In this document: piece after piece, positions 55,059 to 63,549 of the stretch
Layout: the number at the start of each line of letters is the position of its first letter
Numbering within the stretch: the stretch's first letter is position 1
DNA from: Rhodococcus sp. P1Y
GTDB taxonomy: Bacteria > Actinomycetota > Actinomycetes > Mycobacteriales > Mycobacteriaceae
Assembly (NCBI RefSeq): GCF_003641205.1
Contig: NZ_CP032762.1
Span: forward strand, 930,001-994,000
Direction: 5' to 3'
Length of the DNA stretch: 64,000 nucleotides
The notes under the pieces: model-generated
Database searches by the model: none
Told to the model about the DNA's origin: nothing
The model's input: only the letters and a program-made list of their open reading frames with translations
Made by a program: the position numbers and the translations under genes

Positions 55059-55646
55059 CTACCGCGCCAGCCTCCGCCTGAGCTCGTTGCGGACCGCCGG
55101 CCACTCGGAGTCGACGATGGAGAACACGACCGTGTCGCGCAAGGAGCCGTCGGGCATGCGTTGGTGGTTGCGCAGGATGCCGTCCTGTTTGGCGCCGAGG
55201 TTCGCAATGGCAGTGCGCGACTGCATGTTCATCCAATGCGTACGGAATTCAACTGCGATGCAATCCAATTCCTCGAACGCATGCGTCAGGAGCAGGAGTT
55301 TGCTCGCCGTATTGGTGCCGGTGCGGTGTGCGGACGCGGCGTTCCACGTGGAACCGATCTCGACTCGACGGTTCGCGGCGTCGGCATGCATGTAGGTCGT
55401 CATGCCGATGATCTGACCGGTATCGGTACGGCGGACAGTGAACGGCAGCATCGACTGCGCTTCCAGCAGGCCGAGGCGTCGATCGATCTCGGCCGCCATG
55501 TCCTCCGGCCTGGGCACGGTGGTGTACCAGAGGTTCCAGAGCTCACCGTCTCGGGCGGCGTCGGAAAGTCCCTCGAGGTGGTCGTGGCTCAGAGGCTCCA
55601 GGGTTACGAGGTCGTTGGCCAGGGTCACCGGGTGCAGGAAGGTCAC
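55059..55646 (-). CDS. GNAT-family N-acetyltransferase (RimJ/RimL-like)
   Basis: 195 residues from a GTG overlapping the MFS stop (GTGA). RimJ/RimL-type layout: LVTLEPLSHDHLEGLSDAAR, GQIIGMTTYMHADAANRRVE, IGSTWNAASAHRTGTNTASK, LLLLTHAFEELDCIAVEFRT, AIANLGAKQDGILRNHQRMP. The acceptor cannot be inferred. Coupled to the MFS exporter. Confidence 0.92.
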   Translation of the reverse strand: MTFLHPVTLANDLVTLEPLSHDHLEGLSDAARDGELWNLWYTTVPRPEDMAAEIDRRLGLLEAQSMLPFTVRRTDTGQIIGMTTYMHADAANRRVEIGSTWNAASAHRTGTNTASKLLLLTHAFEELDCIAVEFRTHWMNMQSRTAIANLGAKQDGILRNHQRMPDGSLRDTVVFSIVDSEWPAVRNELRRRLAR

Positions 55647-56926
55647 GCGGCCGAGGATACGTCAGCGGACTTCGCCGAGCGCGTGAGCACGATCGCTGCA
55701 GCTGCAACGACACCCACCAGGACTACGAGGATGCCCACGACGTCGTGGAACGCGCCTGCGTACTCGTGTGCGTGACCGGGTAGTCCCGCCGCCGCGGCGT
55801 CGGCCTCGGGGTCTCCGCTCAGTCGATCGGTGACGAGGCTCGACAGCAGCCACGCGTATCCGGCGACGAGGAGAGCTTCACCGCCGATGCGGAAGAGGTT
55901 GAGAACGCCCGCCGCCGTTCCGGTGCTGTGCGGCGGGACGGACGCGAGTGCTTCGCCGTCGACGAGACCGATCGGAAGGCCGAAACCGAACCCCACCAAG
56001 ACCATCGGCCCGACGATCCACCACAGCGACCCGTCTGGACGCAGAAGCAACAGTCCCAGATCGCCGATTATCAGCGCAGCAAGACTGACGTGGATCACCG
56101 TCGTCGGGGTTGTTCTTCCTGCGGTGATCAGCCGTGCCACCGCGGCCGGTGCGAGAAGAACGGGTGCCGTCATGACCAGCATCAGAAGCCCTGCCGACGC
56201 GGCGTCCATGGCTACGATGCCGCTCAGAGCGTTCGGTAGATAGGTCAGTAGGGTGACGAACCCGATCGCTCCGGCGACGGGCACGAGGCATAGACCGAGG
56301 AACTTTCGGTTTCGAAGCAGGGCGAAGTCGAGGACCGGGGATGTGCCGGCGGAATCGGGCCGGATATGTGGCAGCGCAAGGGTTCCGGCGAACGCGACCG
56401 CGAGAATGGCCGCCTGCGTGAGAAACACTCCACGCCAGCCGATTCCGCCGACCAGGAGGCCAGCGATGGTCGGGCCGAGCGCGAGGCCGAGGCCGTTGAC
56501 CGTGCCGAATGCCGCGAATGCCTTGGCTCGGGCCGCGCCGAAGTAGGTGCTGGCAAGGATCGAGGTGGACCCGACGAGCACGGCCGCTGCGCCGACGCCT
56601 GCGAGTATCCGCGCGACGTCGAGAACGATCAGCGTGGGGGCCGCGGCGCTGACGATGCCCGCGAGGCCGGTCAGCGCGACACCGATACGGAAGGACGCCC
56701 GATGACCGATGCGGTCGGATACCGCACCCCACACGACCGTGAACAGCGCGAACGCGAGGTTGAAGCCGTTGACGACCCACTGCAGCGGACCGGGGCTGTC
56801 CCCCAGGTCGAGTGCAATGTCCGGCAACGCGATGGCGGTGCCCGCAATCGACATTGGGATCACGAACTGTGCTGCGAGTACGACGGGCAGCGTGAGCTTG
56901 CCGGGCTCGGTACGAGTGGAAGGCAT
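55643..56926 (-). CDS. MFS transporter (DHA family drug exporter type)
   Basis: 427 residues, 12 helices or more. MFS motifs: LGDSPGPLQWVVNGFNLAFA, GAVSDRIGHRASFRIGVALT (motif A), and ARILAGVGAAAVLVGSTSIL with motif C-like GTVNGLGLALGPTIAGLLVG, typical of proton-driven drug exporters. Divergent from an ArsR-type regulator with two palindromes between, so expression is probably induced by its substrate. Confidence 0.92.
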   Translation of the reverse strand: MPSTRTEPGKLTLPVVLAAQFVIPMSIAGTAIALPDIALDLGDSPGPLQWVVNGFNLAFALFTVVWGAVSDRIGHRASFRIGVALTGLAGIVSAAAPTLIVLDVARILAGVGAAAVLVGSTSILASTYFGAARAKAFAAFGTVNGLGLALGPTIAGLLVGGIGWRGVFLTQAAILAVAFAGTLALPHIRPDSAGTSPVLDFALLRNRKFLGLCLVPVAGAIGFVTLLTYLPNALSGIVAMDAASAGLLMLVMTAPVLLAPAAVARLITAGRTTPTTVIHVSLAALIIGDLGLLLLRPDGSLWWIVGPMVLVGFGFGLPIGLVDGEALASVPPHSTGTAAGVLNLFRIGGEALLVAGYAWLLSSLVTDRLSGDPEADAAAAGLPGHAHEYAGAFHDVVGILVVLVGVVAAAAIVLTRSAKSADVSSAA

Positions 56927-56933
56927 CGATTCC

Positions 56934-56998
56934 CCCTAGGTACGATGGTTGTCGTACTAGGGAAGCAGAGTTGTAGGTACGGCGCAAGTCGTACCTAC
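56934..56998. promoter_or_regulatory. Two palindromic operators between MFS and ArsR genes
   Basis: Site 1: CCCTAGGTACGA (56934-56945) and TCGTACTAGGG (56952-56962), imperfect arms around 6 bp. Site 2: GTAGGTACG (56973-56981) and exact complement CGTACCTAC (56990-56998) around 8 bp. Both share the core TAGGTACG. Site 1 is next to the MFS start, site 2 next to the ArsR start. Confidence 0.75.
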
Positions 56999-57022
56999 AT
57001 GCGATCGATATCCGGGAGCGAG

Positions 57023-57337
57023 ATGGCAGACGAGAACGGGCACCCCGAGGTGTCGGAGATGGAGCTCGGCAAGGTGATGTCGGCGTTGGCGGATCCGCTA
57101 CGCCGCAGGGTGATCACCGAGCTGGTCGGCGACGACGACGGCGCCGAGCGTACATGCATGTCCTTCGAGCTCGGTGTCACCAAATCGACTCTGACGCATC
57201 ACTTCCGGGTACTCCGTGAAGCCGGTTTGGTCTTTCAGGTCGATCGTGGCAACAGCCGAAAGGTGACGCTGCGCAGGCCCGAGTTGAACGAGCGCTTTCC
57301 CGGGCTGTTGGACCTCATAGCGAACGAGACGCCGTAA
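57023..57337 (+). CDS. ArsR-like winged-helix regulator
   Basis: 104 residues from the ATG at 57023 with GGGAGCGAG upstream. MELGKVMSALADPLRRRVIT, CMSFELGVTKSTLTHHFRVL, REAGLVFQVDRGNSRKVTLR form the ArsR winged helix. There are no paired cysteines of metal-sensing ArsR proteins near the recognition helix beyond Cys44, so an organic effector is likely. Divergent from the MFS exporter and presumably its repressor. Confidence 0.92.
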   Translation: MADENGHPEVSEMELGKVMSALADPLRRRVITELVGDDDGAERTCMSFELGVTKSTLTHHFRVLREAGLVFQVDRGNSRKVTLRRPELNERFPGLLDLIANETP

Positions 57338-57379
57338 AACGGGTGGCCTCACGGTAGGTCGCGGGTTAGCGTCGTCGGC

Positions 57380-58546
57380 ATGCACATCGCAATGATCGGC
57401 ACGACGGCCCCCAGCCATATCTACCCGTCCCTCGGGTTGATTGCGGAGTTGGTTCGCCGTGGACACCGTGTTACCTACGCGGTCGGAGAGCAGTTGGCTT
57501 CGGTGGTCGAACCCGCTGGTGTCGAGGTCGTTTCGTTCCCGTCGATCCTTCCTCAGGGTGAGGACGGCTGGCCTGACGACCCGGCCGAGTCCATGCACGT
57601 GTTTCTCGACGAAGCTCTCGCGTCCTTCGCTGTCCTCACCGACTTCTACGACGAGAACCCGCCCGATCTGTTCCTGTACGACATCGGTGGGTTGGCCGCT
57701 CCGGTGCTCGGACGGCGTCTCGGCGTGAAGGCGGTGCAACTGTCACCTGCGATGGTTGCGTGGGACGGGTACGAGGACGATCTCGCAGAGATGTTGGGCC
57801 CGTTGCGTGCATCGGAGACAGGCAAGGCTTACCATGCGGCGTACTCGAACTGGCTGTCCGGCAACGGTATCGAGGACGATGCGTGGGACTGGATCTCCCA
57901 CCCGGAGCACGTGTTGTCGCTCATACCCCGAGCAATGCAGCCGAATGCGGACAGGGTGCCGCCGAGGGGTCGGTTCGTCGGGCCGTGTCTCGATCCTGCT
58001 CGGTTGGACGAGGGCGGCTGGACTCCGCCGTCGTCGGGCTCGCGGGTGTTGTACGTGTCGTTCGGAACCGGGTTCAACTTCCGGCCGGACTTCTACCGAA
58101 CGTGCATCGAGGCGTTCGGCGGCACGAACTGGCACGTCGTGATCTCGATCGGCAACAGGGTCGACCCATCCGTGCTGGGTGACCTGCCGTCGAACATCGA
58201 GATCCACTCGCGCGTACCACAGCTCGCGATCCTTCGTGAGGCTTCGGCGTTCGTCACTCACGCCGGCATGGGCGGCTGCACCGAAGCGCTGTGGTTCGAG
58301 GTACCGACCGTCGCGATCCCCCAGGCTGTCGACCAATTCGGAAACGCGGCGTTACTCGAGGAACTGAACGTCGGGGTGCAGCTGCAGAACGAGGACGTGA
58401 CGGCCGAGTCGCTCCGGATGGCGGTCGAAAAAGTTGCAGAGTCAGCCGAAATCCGCGCGCGGCTCACCGAGATCGGTGCCGAGGTCCGCGCCGACGGTGG
58501 GGTCGACACAGCAGCCGACGCGGTGGTAACCGCAGCTGGCGGCTAG
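57380..58546 (+). CDS. GT1-family (MGT/UGT) glycosyltransferase
   Basis: 388 residues. GT-B fold: N-terminal MIGTTAPSHIYPSLGLIAEL and RGHRVTYAVG; nucleotide-sugar signature VPQLAILREASAFVTHAGMG followed by GCTEALWFEVPTVAIPQAVD with the conserved HAGxGG and E/Q positions. Members add sugars to macrolides, glycopeptides, sterols or phenolics. No biosynthetic cluster is present, so detoxification or lipid glycosylation is possible. Stop codon nested with that of the convergent gene (CTAG 58543-58546). Confidence 0.92.
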   Translation: MHIAMIGTTAPSHIYPSLGLIAELVRRGHRVTYAVGEQLASVVEPAGVEVVSFPSILPQGEDGWPDDPAESMHVFLDEALASFAVLTDFYDENPPDLFLYDIGGLAAPVLGRRLGVKAVQLSPAMVAWDGYEDDLAEMLGPLRASETGKAYHAAYSNWLSGNGIEDDAWDWISHPEHVLSLIPRAMQPNADRVPPRGRFVGPCLDPARLDEGGWTPPSSGSRVLYVSFGTGFNFRPDFYRTCIEAFGGTNWHVVISIGNRVDPSVLGDLPSNIEIHSRVPQLAILREASAFVTHAGMGGCTEALWFEVPTVAIPQAVDQFGNAALLEELNVGVQLQNEDVTAESLRMAVEKVAESAEIRARLTEIGAEVRADGGVDTAADAVVTAAGG

Positions 58547-58914
58547 TCGAGTGCGCTGACGCTCATTCCGTAGGGCAGGAACCGCACCTTCCTGGCAGGG
58601 TCGGTGTTTTCCTTGTGCGCCCGCAGCGCGTCGAGCTCGGTGGCGAACACCTGGTCGATGGAGGCGCCCGCGTCGGTGACGGTGTAGATCGCCCAGACGC
58701 CGTCGCCCTTCTCGCCGGTGGTCTCGGGCTCGGGGGCGCTCGTGCGAGTCGGTGTCGCGGCGTTGCCGAAGAATGCGCCCCACGGTCCGACTGCGCCGGA
58801 TTGGCCGATCATCTTGCCTACTTGACCGACCACGTCGCGAAGTCCGTCGCTCGCCTCCTTGGCGAAACGATCGAAGTCCTCGGGGTCGATGTTGAACGGT
58901 CCGTTGTTGGTCAT
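58543..58914 (-). CDS. Conserved hypothetical protein
   Basis: 123 residues. An amphipathic N-terminal half (DPEDFDRFAKEASDGLRDVV, GQVGKMIGQSGAVGPWGAFF), a Thr/Pro/Glu linker (ATPTRTSAPEPETTGEKG), then a compact domain GVWAIYTVTDAGASIDQVFA, TELDALRAHKENTDPARKVR. The C-terminal part occurs in Mycobacteriales hypothetical proteins; function unknown. Downstream neighbour of palindromic element D, which lies before its start. Confidence 0.75.
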   Translation of the reverse strand: MTNNGPFNIDPEDFDRFAKEASDGLRDVVGQVGKMIGQSGAVGPWGAFFGNAATPTRTSAPEPETTGEKGDGVWAIYTVTDAGASIDQVFATELDALRAHKENTDPARKVRFLPYGMSVSALD

Positions 58915-58949
58915 GACTCCAGTGTGCGCTCAGGTGCGCCTGCGGCGCC

Positions 58950-59062
58950 CGTGCGCGCGTAATTACGTTCCTCTGTCATTACGCACGCACGACCTCTGAC
59001 CTGCTTGTGAGTGCATGATTACGTCCCTGTGTCACTACGCACGCACAGGCGGCGGAGCCGCC
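58950..59062. repeat. Dispersed palindromic element, copy D (dimer)
   Basis: D1 58950-58991: arms CGTGCGCGCGTAATTAC and GTCATTACGCACGCACG around GTTCCTCT. D2 59006-59047: arms TGTGAGTGCATGATTAC and GTCACTACGCACGCACA around GTCCCTGT. Unit starts are 56 bp apart, as in copy B. A mini-hairpin GGCGGC-GGA-GCCGCC (59048-59062) ends 1 nt before the AIM24 stop (TGA, minus strand). Lies between the 3' end of the AIM24 unit and the 5' end of the next minus-strand gene. Confidence 0.88.
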
Positions 59063-59063
59063 G

Positions 59064-59843
59064 TCACTGCTGTTGGAGGCGCGAACCGATCGTGTTGTGC
59101 AGGGCCCTCAGGCTGTTCTGTCCGAGCGAGACGGTCTGCGACTCGATGTGCCGCAGCAGGTGACCGTCGTCGAGCACTTTTTCACTGGACTGGATCAGAA
59201 CAGTGCCTGCGCCGGTGAAGTCGAACTGACGTTCTTCGCCGCTGTTCGCGCCGAGGAATCCGCGGGCAGCACCGAGAAAGTTCTGCATCCAGCCGGCGTC
59301 GAAGTGATGCGACGGGGAGGGGCAGTCGGCCCATCCGACGAGCGCTTCCGGATCGATACGCAGAGGCGGTTCGGCGAACATGACCGTCCCGTTCGACGAC
59401 GCGAGGAACTTGCCGGTGCCCAACAACGTCAAGAATCCGGGCACGATCGACTGCTTCAGGTCGAGTGTCGGTTCGAACGCGAGAAGATTGGATGCCCGGA
59501 TCGTCAGGTTGCCGTCGTCCAGGTCGTAGGAGTTGATGTTGAACCCACGGTCGCCGAGGATCAGCTTTCCCTGGCCCTGGGCGAGCACCCAGTCGTTCGA
59601 GTACAGCGGTGAGCTGAAGCGCGCGGCGACGATGGCAGGCATGGACGTCTGGCCGAGCGGTTCGAATCGCACGTTGCCGTAGTAGGCAATCATCGCGCCC
59701 TTGGAGGTGAACCACGGCTGACCGGCGAGTTCGACGCAGAACGCGTAGTCGTTGCCGGGGACGTTGTCGTTGACCGGGAGCGTGTACGGGGTGTGGATCT
59801 CGATGGGAGTGGAGCCTGCGGAATGACCCTGGAAATTTGTCAT
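59064..59843 (-). CDS. AIM24 family protein (third of three)
   Basis: 259 residues from the ATG at 59843 with AGGAG upstream. AIM24 beta-sandwich text: VELAGQPWFTSKGAMIAYYG, LGQTSMPAIVAARFSSPLYS, GQGKLILGDRGFNINSYDLD, NLTIRASNLLAFEPTLDLKQ and SGEERQFDFTGAGTVLIQSS. Longer than its two paralogues and with most sequence drift. AIM24/TerD-like proteins are linked to stress or membrane organisation in other organisms; molecular role unknown. 8 bp downstream of the second paralogue. Confidence 0.9.
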   Translation of the reverse strand: MTNFQGHSAGSTPIEIHTPYTLPVNDNVPGNDYAFCVELAGQPWFTSKGAMIAYYGNVRFEPLGQTSMPAIVAARFSSPLYSNDWVLAQGQGKLILGDRGFNINSYDLDDGNLTIRASNLLAFEPTLDLKQSIVPGFLTLLGTGKFLASSNGTVMFAEPPLRIDPEALVGWADCPSPSHHFDAGWMQNFLGAARGFLGANSGEERQFDFTGAGTVLIQSSEKVLDDGHLLRHIESQTVSLGQNSLRALHNTIGSRLQQQ

Positions 59844-59851
59844 GTCAGCTC

Positions 59852-60529
59852 CTAGAACTTCTGCTCGGACGCCTGGACCCACACGGTTCCGAAGCCGGTC
59901 ATCTTCAGTTGGATCGCCTCGCCGCTGCCCTTGCCGACGGCGTCACGCCAGCCGACGTTGGCGGAAATGTCGACGGTTATGTTGCCGATGTGGCAGACAT
60001 ATGCCTGCGGATCGACGACGACCTGGGGATGTTCGGGCCCGACCTGCAACGGAATCGCGCCACCGTGCGACAGAACCGCGACGCTGCCCTGCCCGGTGAG
60101 TTGCGTCGTGAACAGGCCCTGGCCCGTCATCGCGCCGCGGACGGCTCCCCGCACCCCGCCCTGGGAGGTGAGCGCGACGATCGAGCTCTGCAAATAGCCG
60201 TCGTGCACCAGCAGTCGATCGGCCTCGACCGTCAGCATCGACGAACCGTCGAGATGGATCACCTCGACGTACAGGCCGGCGTGGCCGTAGAAGACCTCGC
60301 CCTGGCCCTCGGCGGCCATCATCGCGACGTGCTCGCCGGACATCATCCGCCCGGCCATTCCCGCGACGCCACCCATGCTGGGCATCGCGCCTGCCGCGCC
60401 GCCCATCGAGTGCGGGATGAAGTGGACGTCGCCGGTGTAGTAGAGCATGGAACCCTTGCGCGCCAGCACATTCTGGCCCGGCGCGAGGACAGATTTGACG
60501 ACCTTGCTGTTGACGAGTTCGAGTGGCAC
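59852..60529 (-). CDS. AIM24 family protein (second of three)
   Basis: 225 residues from a GTG at 60529 with GAGGAG upstream, 1 bp after the stop of the first paralogue. Core text: QNVLARKGSMLYYTGDVHFI, GEHVAMMAAEGQGEVFYGHA, GSSMLTVEADRLLVHDGYLQ, GQGLFTTQLTGQGSVAVLSH, VGWRDAVGKGSGEAIQLKMT. A Met/Gly-rich loop (SMGGAAGAMPSMGGVAGMAG) sits near residue 45. Same fold as its neighbours; probably forms a complex with them. Confidence 0.92.
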   Translation of the reverse strand: MPLELVNSKVVKSVLAPGQNVLARKGSMLYYTGDVHFIPHSMGGAAGAMPSMGGVAGMAGRMMSGEHVAMMAAEGQGEVFYGHAGLYVEVIHLDGSSMLTVEADRLLVHDGYLQSSIVALTSQGGVRGAVRGAMTGQGLFTTQLTGQGSVAVLSHGGAIPLQVGPEHPQVVVDPQAYVCHIGNITVDISANVGWRDAVGKGSGEAIQLKMTGFGTVWVQASEQKF

Positions 60530-60530
60530 G

Positions 60531-61169
60531 TCAGCGCTCCTCGGGTTGAATGTAGACGACGCCTAGGCCGTCGAAACGGAGCGAGAAGGCCTCGCCGCTG
60601 CCGCCGCCGATGGCGGATCGCCAGGTGACGTCAGTGACGAAGCTCTGGTTCAGCTGTCCACGATGCGCGACGAACGAATCAGGGTCGACGACCAGCGGAT
60701 ACTGCGGATCGACGCCGAGAGCGATGAGTGGTCCACCCGCGGACAGCAGTGCGACAGAACCGGATCCGCTGACCACCGTCGTGAACAGCCCTTGCCCCGA
60801 CGAGGCCCCGCGGAGACCGGAAAACTTCACTTCGGTCTTCAGTTGGCCGGTGATGGCAAGGAGCTGGGAAGCCTCGACGTGCATCGAGTCGTTTGCGATC
60901 TCGACGATGGTGATGTCCTGGGCGTCGACGGCGAAGTAGACAGTGCCTTTGCCGGAAACCTCCATGAGAGAAAGGGATTCGCCGGTCACCTTCTGTTTGA
61001 GGGCAGCGCGAAGACCGCCACCGCCACCCATCCCTGCGTTCTTGAAAGCGACATCGCCCTCGTACGCGACCATGGATCCGGAAATCGCACGCAGCGAATC
61101 GCCCTGCGGTGATCCGTGTTGCAGATTTGCGACGAGCACTCGGTGCCCGTTCATTGTCAGCTGAGCCAC
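60531..61169 (-). CDS. AIM24 family protein (first of three)
   Basis: 212 residues from a GTG at 61169. No Shine-Dalgarno is seen, and a CATAGT box lies 6 bp upstream, so the mRNA may be leaderless. Core: LRAISGSMVAYEGDVAFKNA, GESLSLMEVSGKGTVYFAVD, DSMHVEASQLLAITGQLKTE, GQGLFTTVVSGSGSVALLSA, VTWRSAIGGGSGEAFSLRFD. Same repeat of motifs in the second paralogue shows recent tandem duplication. Downstream of the LLM oxidoreductase by 56 bp. Confidence 0.92.
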   Translation of the reverse strand: MAQLTMNGHRVLVANLQHGSPQGDSLRAISGSMVAYEGDVAFKNAGMGGGGGLRAALKQKVTGESLSLMEVSGKGTVYFAVDAQDITIVEIANDSMHVEASQLLAITGQLKTEVKFSGLRGASSGQGLFTTVVSGSGSVALLSAGGPLIALGVDPQYPLVVDPDSFVAHRGQLNQSFVTDVTWRSAIGGGSGEAFSLRFDGLGVVYIQPEER

Positions 61170-61225
61170 GGGGGAACTATGCCACGCGATGTCCCCCCGT
61201 GCCAGCCTTCTGGTACGAGCGAGAC

Positions 61226-62203
61226 CTAGACGAGCGGTTTCAGGGCCTTACCTGCGAGTTCGACGACGCCCGGCTGGTGTCCGTTGGTGATCAGGTTGAT
61301 GATCACTCCGTCGATGCCATGGTCCAGTACTCGCTTCTGGACCTGTTCTGCGACGTCGTCCGGCGTGCCGCAGAAGTGTCGGTCCGTCGCGGCGGCGATG
61401 TCGTCGTCCGACAGGTTGGAAAGGTCGACCCCGGTGGACAGCAGGTAATCGCTCTGCAACTTCTTGGCCTTGTCGCCGTCCTCATCGATGATGACGAATG
61501 CGAGGAAACTGGTTTCGAGGTCCTTCGGGTCGCGGTCGACCTCCTCGCAACGAGCTTCGACAGCCTTGACCTTGCGCGGCAATTCGCTTGCATCGCAGAT
61601 GATATTGAGATGGTCGGCGAACTGTGCGGCGAGGCCGAAGGTCTTCTTCTCGCCTCCGCCACCGAGCATGATCGGAAGGTCGTCGCGAATGCGTGGCTCG
61701 TTGATGGCGTCCTGCACCTGGTACCAGAGACCGTCGAACGTCGGGCGCTGCCCCCGCAGCATCGGCTCGATGATCTGCAGGGCCTCGTCGAGTCGTTCGA
61801 ATCGGTCGGTGAAGGTGCCGAACTCGAGTCCGAAGCTCTGATGTTCGAGCTCGAACCAGCCCGCGCCGATGCCGAGGATGGCACGGCCACCGCTGACGAC
61901 GTCGAGTGTCGTGACGGTTTTGGCGAGGATAGCCGGATTCCGGTATGTGTTGCCGGTGACCAGCGCGGACAGCTGGATGGAGTCGGTGGCGGTCGCCAGC
62001 GCGGACAGTGCCGAGTAGGCCTCGAGCATCGGCTCGTCGGGCTTGCCGATTCCTGGTAGTTGGTAGAAGTGGTCCATGACGAACGCGGTGTCGAATCCCG
62101 CGGCCTCTGCCTCGCGCGCCTGCGCGATGACCGTCGGGAACAGCTCCTTGACGGAACCTTCGTAGCTGAAGTTGGGCATCTGGTAACCGAGACGAATAGT
62201 CAC
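61226..62203 (-). CDS. LLM-class F420-dependent oxidoreductase
   Basis: 325 residues from the GTG at 62203; a TAGCGT box 7 bp upstream suggests a leaderless start. Luciferase-like barrel: GYQMPNFSYEGSVKELFPTV, AGFDTAFVMDHFYQLPGIGK, LSALVTGNTYRNPAILAKTV, TTLDVVSGGRAILGIGAGWF and the tail FCGTPDDVAEQVQKRVLDHG. GAGW and TGNTYRNP are typical of the F420-dependent group in actinobacteria. Substrate unknown. Divergent from the thiolase. Confidence 0.92.
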   Translation of the reverse strand: MTIRLGYQMPNFSYEGSVKELFPTVIAQAREAEAAGFDTAFVMDHFYQLPGIGKPDEPMLEAYSALSALATATDSIQLSALVTGNTYRNPAILAKTVTTLDVVSGGRAILGIGAGWFELEHQSFGLEFGTFTDRFERLDEALQIIEPMLRGQRPTFDGLWYQVQDAINEPRIRDDLPIMLGGGGEKKTFGLAAQFADHLNIICDASELPRKVKAVEARCEEVDRDPKDLETSFLAFVIIDEDGDKAKKLQSDYLLSTGVDLSNLSDDDIAAATDRHFCGTPDDVAEQVQKRVLDHGIDGVIINLITNGHQPGVVELAGKALKPLV

Positions 62204-62249
62204 CCGAACAACGCTACTCCCGTCGGTGACGCACGACACCTGGAGAAGT

Positions 62250-62271
62250 TGACTATGTCGAGCTATAGTCA
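62250..62271. promoter_or_regulatory. Palindrome between LLM and thiolase genes
   Basis: Perfect 7-bp arms TGACTAT (62250-62256) and ATAGTCA (62265-62271) flank GTCGAGCT. The left arm overlaps a TTGACT -35-like box on the plus strand. No regulator gene is adjacent; it does not match the KstR or KstR2 sites known from steroid catabolism. Confidence 0.6.
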
Positions 62272-62313
62272 GGCTAGCTAGGGTTTAGTAAAGCCAGACG
62301 GAAAGGTCACGTC

Positions 62314-63498
62314 ATGTCTCATACATTCGGTCGGGATGCAGTCATCGTCGAGGCGGTCCGCACACCGGTGGGCAAGGGTAAGGCCAGCGGGGCGCTCCAT
62401 GGCGTGCACCCGGCGGATCTGTTGGCGCACAGCCTCCGCGCACTGATCGAGCGAACCGGCATCGATCCGGCCTTGATCGACGACGTCATCACCGGCGCCG
62501 TGACTCAGGTCGACGAGCAGGCGTTCAACATTGCTCGGACGGCGTTGCTCGCCGCCGGCTACCCCGAGTCGGTGCCGGGAACCACCGTCGACAGGCAGTG
62601 TGGAAGTAGTCAGCAGGCAGTGCATTTCGCCGCGCAGGGCGTCATGTCCGGTGCGTACGACATCGTAGTCGCGGCAGGCGTCGAGTCGATGGGTCGCGTC
62701 CCCATGGGATCCAACATCAGGCCGGGCGCGGACCCTCGCGGCGTGGCATTCACCGAACGCTATTCGGAAGGCCTGATCGCGCAAGGCCATAGCGCCGAAT
62801 TGATCGCTGCACGATGGGGATTCGATCGGACGGCCCAGGACGAGTTCGCTTTGAGCAGTCACGCCAAGGCATACGCTGCCGCGACGGGTGGCCGTTTCGC
62901 CAAGGAACTCGCGCCCCTTGCCGAGCTCGACCACGACGAGATCATCAGGAGTGGAGGCACACTGGAATCGATGGCGGGGCTGAGGCCGGCATTCGTTGAT
63001 CCTGCTGTGGGCGAGCGTTTCCCGCAGATCGATTGGTCGGTGACTGCGGGTAACAGCAGCCCGTTGAGCGACGGTAGTGCCGCCCTGCTGATCACCACGA
63101 GTGAGATCGCCGCGCGGCTCGGATTGAAGCCGTTGGCGCGGTTGCATAGCTTTGCCGTCGTCGGATCCGATCCGCTGTACATGTTGACCGGGGTGATTCC
63201 GGCGACCGAGAAGGTGCTCGCGAGGGCAGGCCTGGGGTTGTCGGATATCGATCTGTTCGAGGTCAACGAGGCGTTCGCGTCGGTTGTCCTAGCGTGGCAG
63301 AAGGAAATCGGCGCAGATCCGAGACGCGTCAACGTCAACGGAGGAGCCATTGCCATCGGACATCCCCTCGGAGCCAGCGGCGCGCGGATCATGACGACTC
63401 TCGTCAACGCGATGGAACAGAACGATGCACGGTTCGGTCTGCAAACGATGTGTGAGGCAGGCGGGCTGGCCAATGCAACGATTCTGGAACGGGTCTGA
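62314..63498 (+). CDS. Acetyl-CoA acyltransferase (thiolase, FadA-like)
   Basis: 394 residues with GGAAAGG upstream. Thiolase catalytic residues: Cys96 in VDRQCGSSQQAVHFAAQGV, His350 in GHPLGASGARIMTTL and Cys380 in MCEAGGLANA, plus VNEAFASVVLAWQKE. The RQCGSSQQ context is that of FadA5/FadA6-type degradative thiolases of mycolate actinobacteria. Cleaves 3-ketoacyl-CoA in beta-oxidation. No other beta-oxidation gene is adjacent, so substrate chain is unknown. Confidence 0.94.
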   Translation: MSHTFGRDAVIVEAVRTPVGKGKASGALHGVHPADLLAHSLRALIERTGIDPALIDDVITGAVTQVDEQAFNIARTALLAAGYPESVPGTTVDRQCGSSQQAVHFAAQGVMSGAYDIVVAAGVESMGRVPMGSNIRPGADPRGVAFTERYSEGLIAQGHSAELIAARWGFDRTAQDEFALSSHAKAYAAATGGRFAKELAPLAELDHDEIIRSGGTLESMAGLRPAFVDPAVGERFPQIDWSVTAGNSSPLSDGSAALLITTSEIAARLGLKPLARLHSFAVVGSDPLYMLTGVIPATEKVLARAGLGLSDIDLFEVNEAFASVVLAWQKEIGADPRRVNVNGGAIAIGHPLGASGARIMTTLVNAMEQNDARFGLQTMCEAGGLANATILERV

Positions 63499-63549
63499 CG
63501 AGCCCCGTTTTTGCTGCAGAAACCGGCGTACGGGTGAACAATCGGCCGC

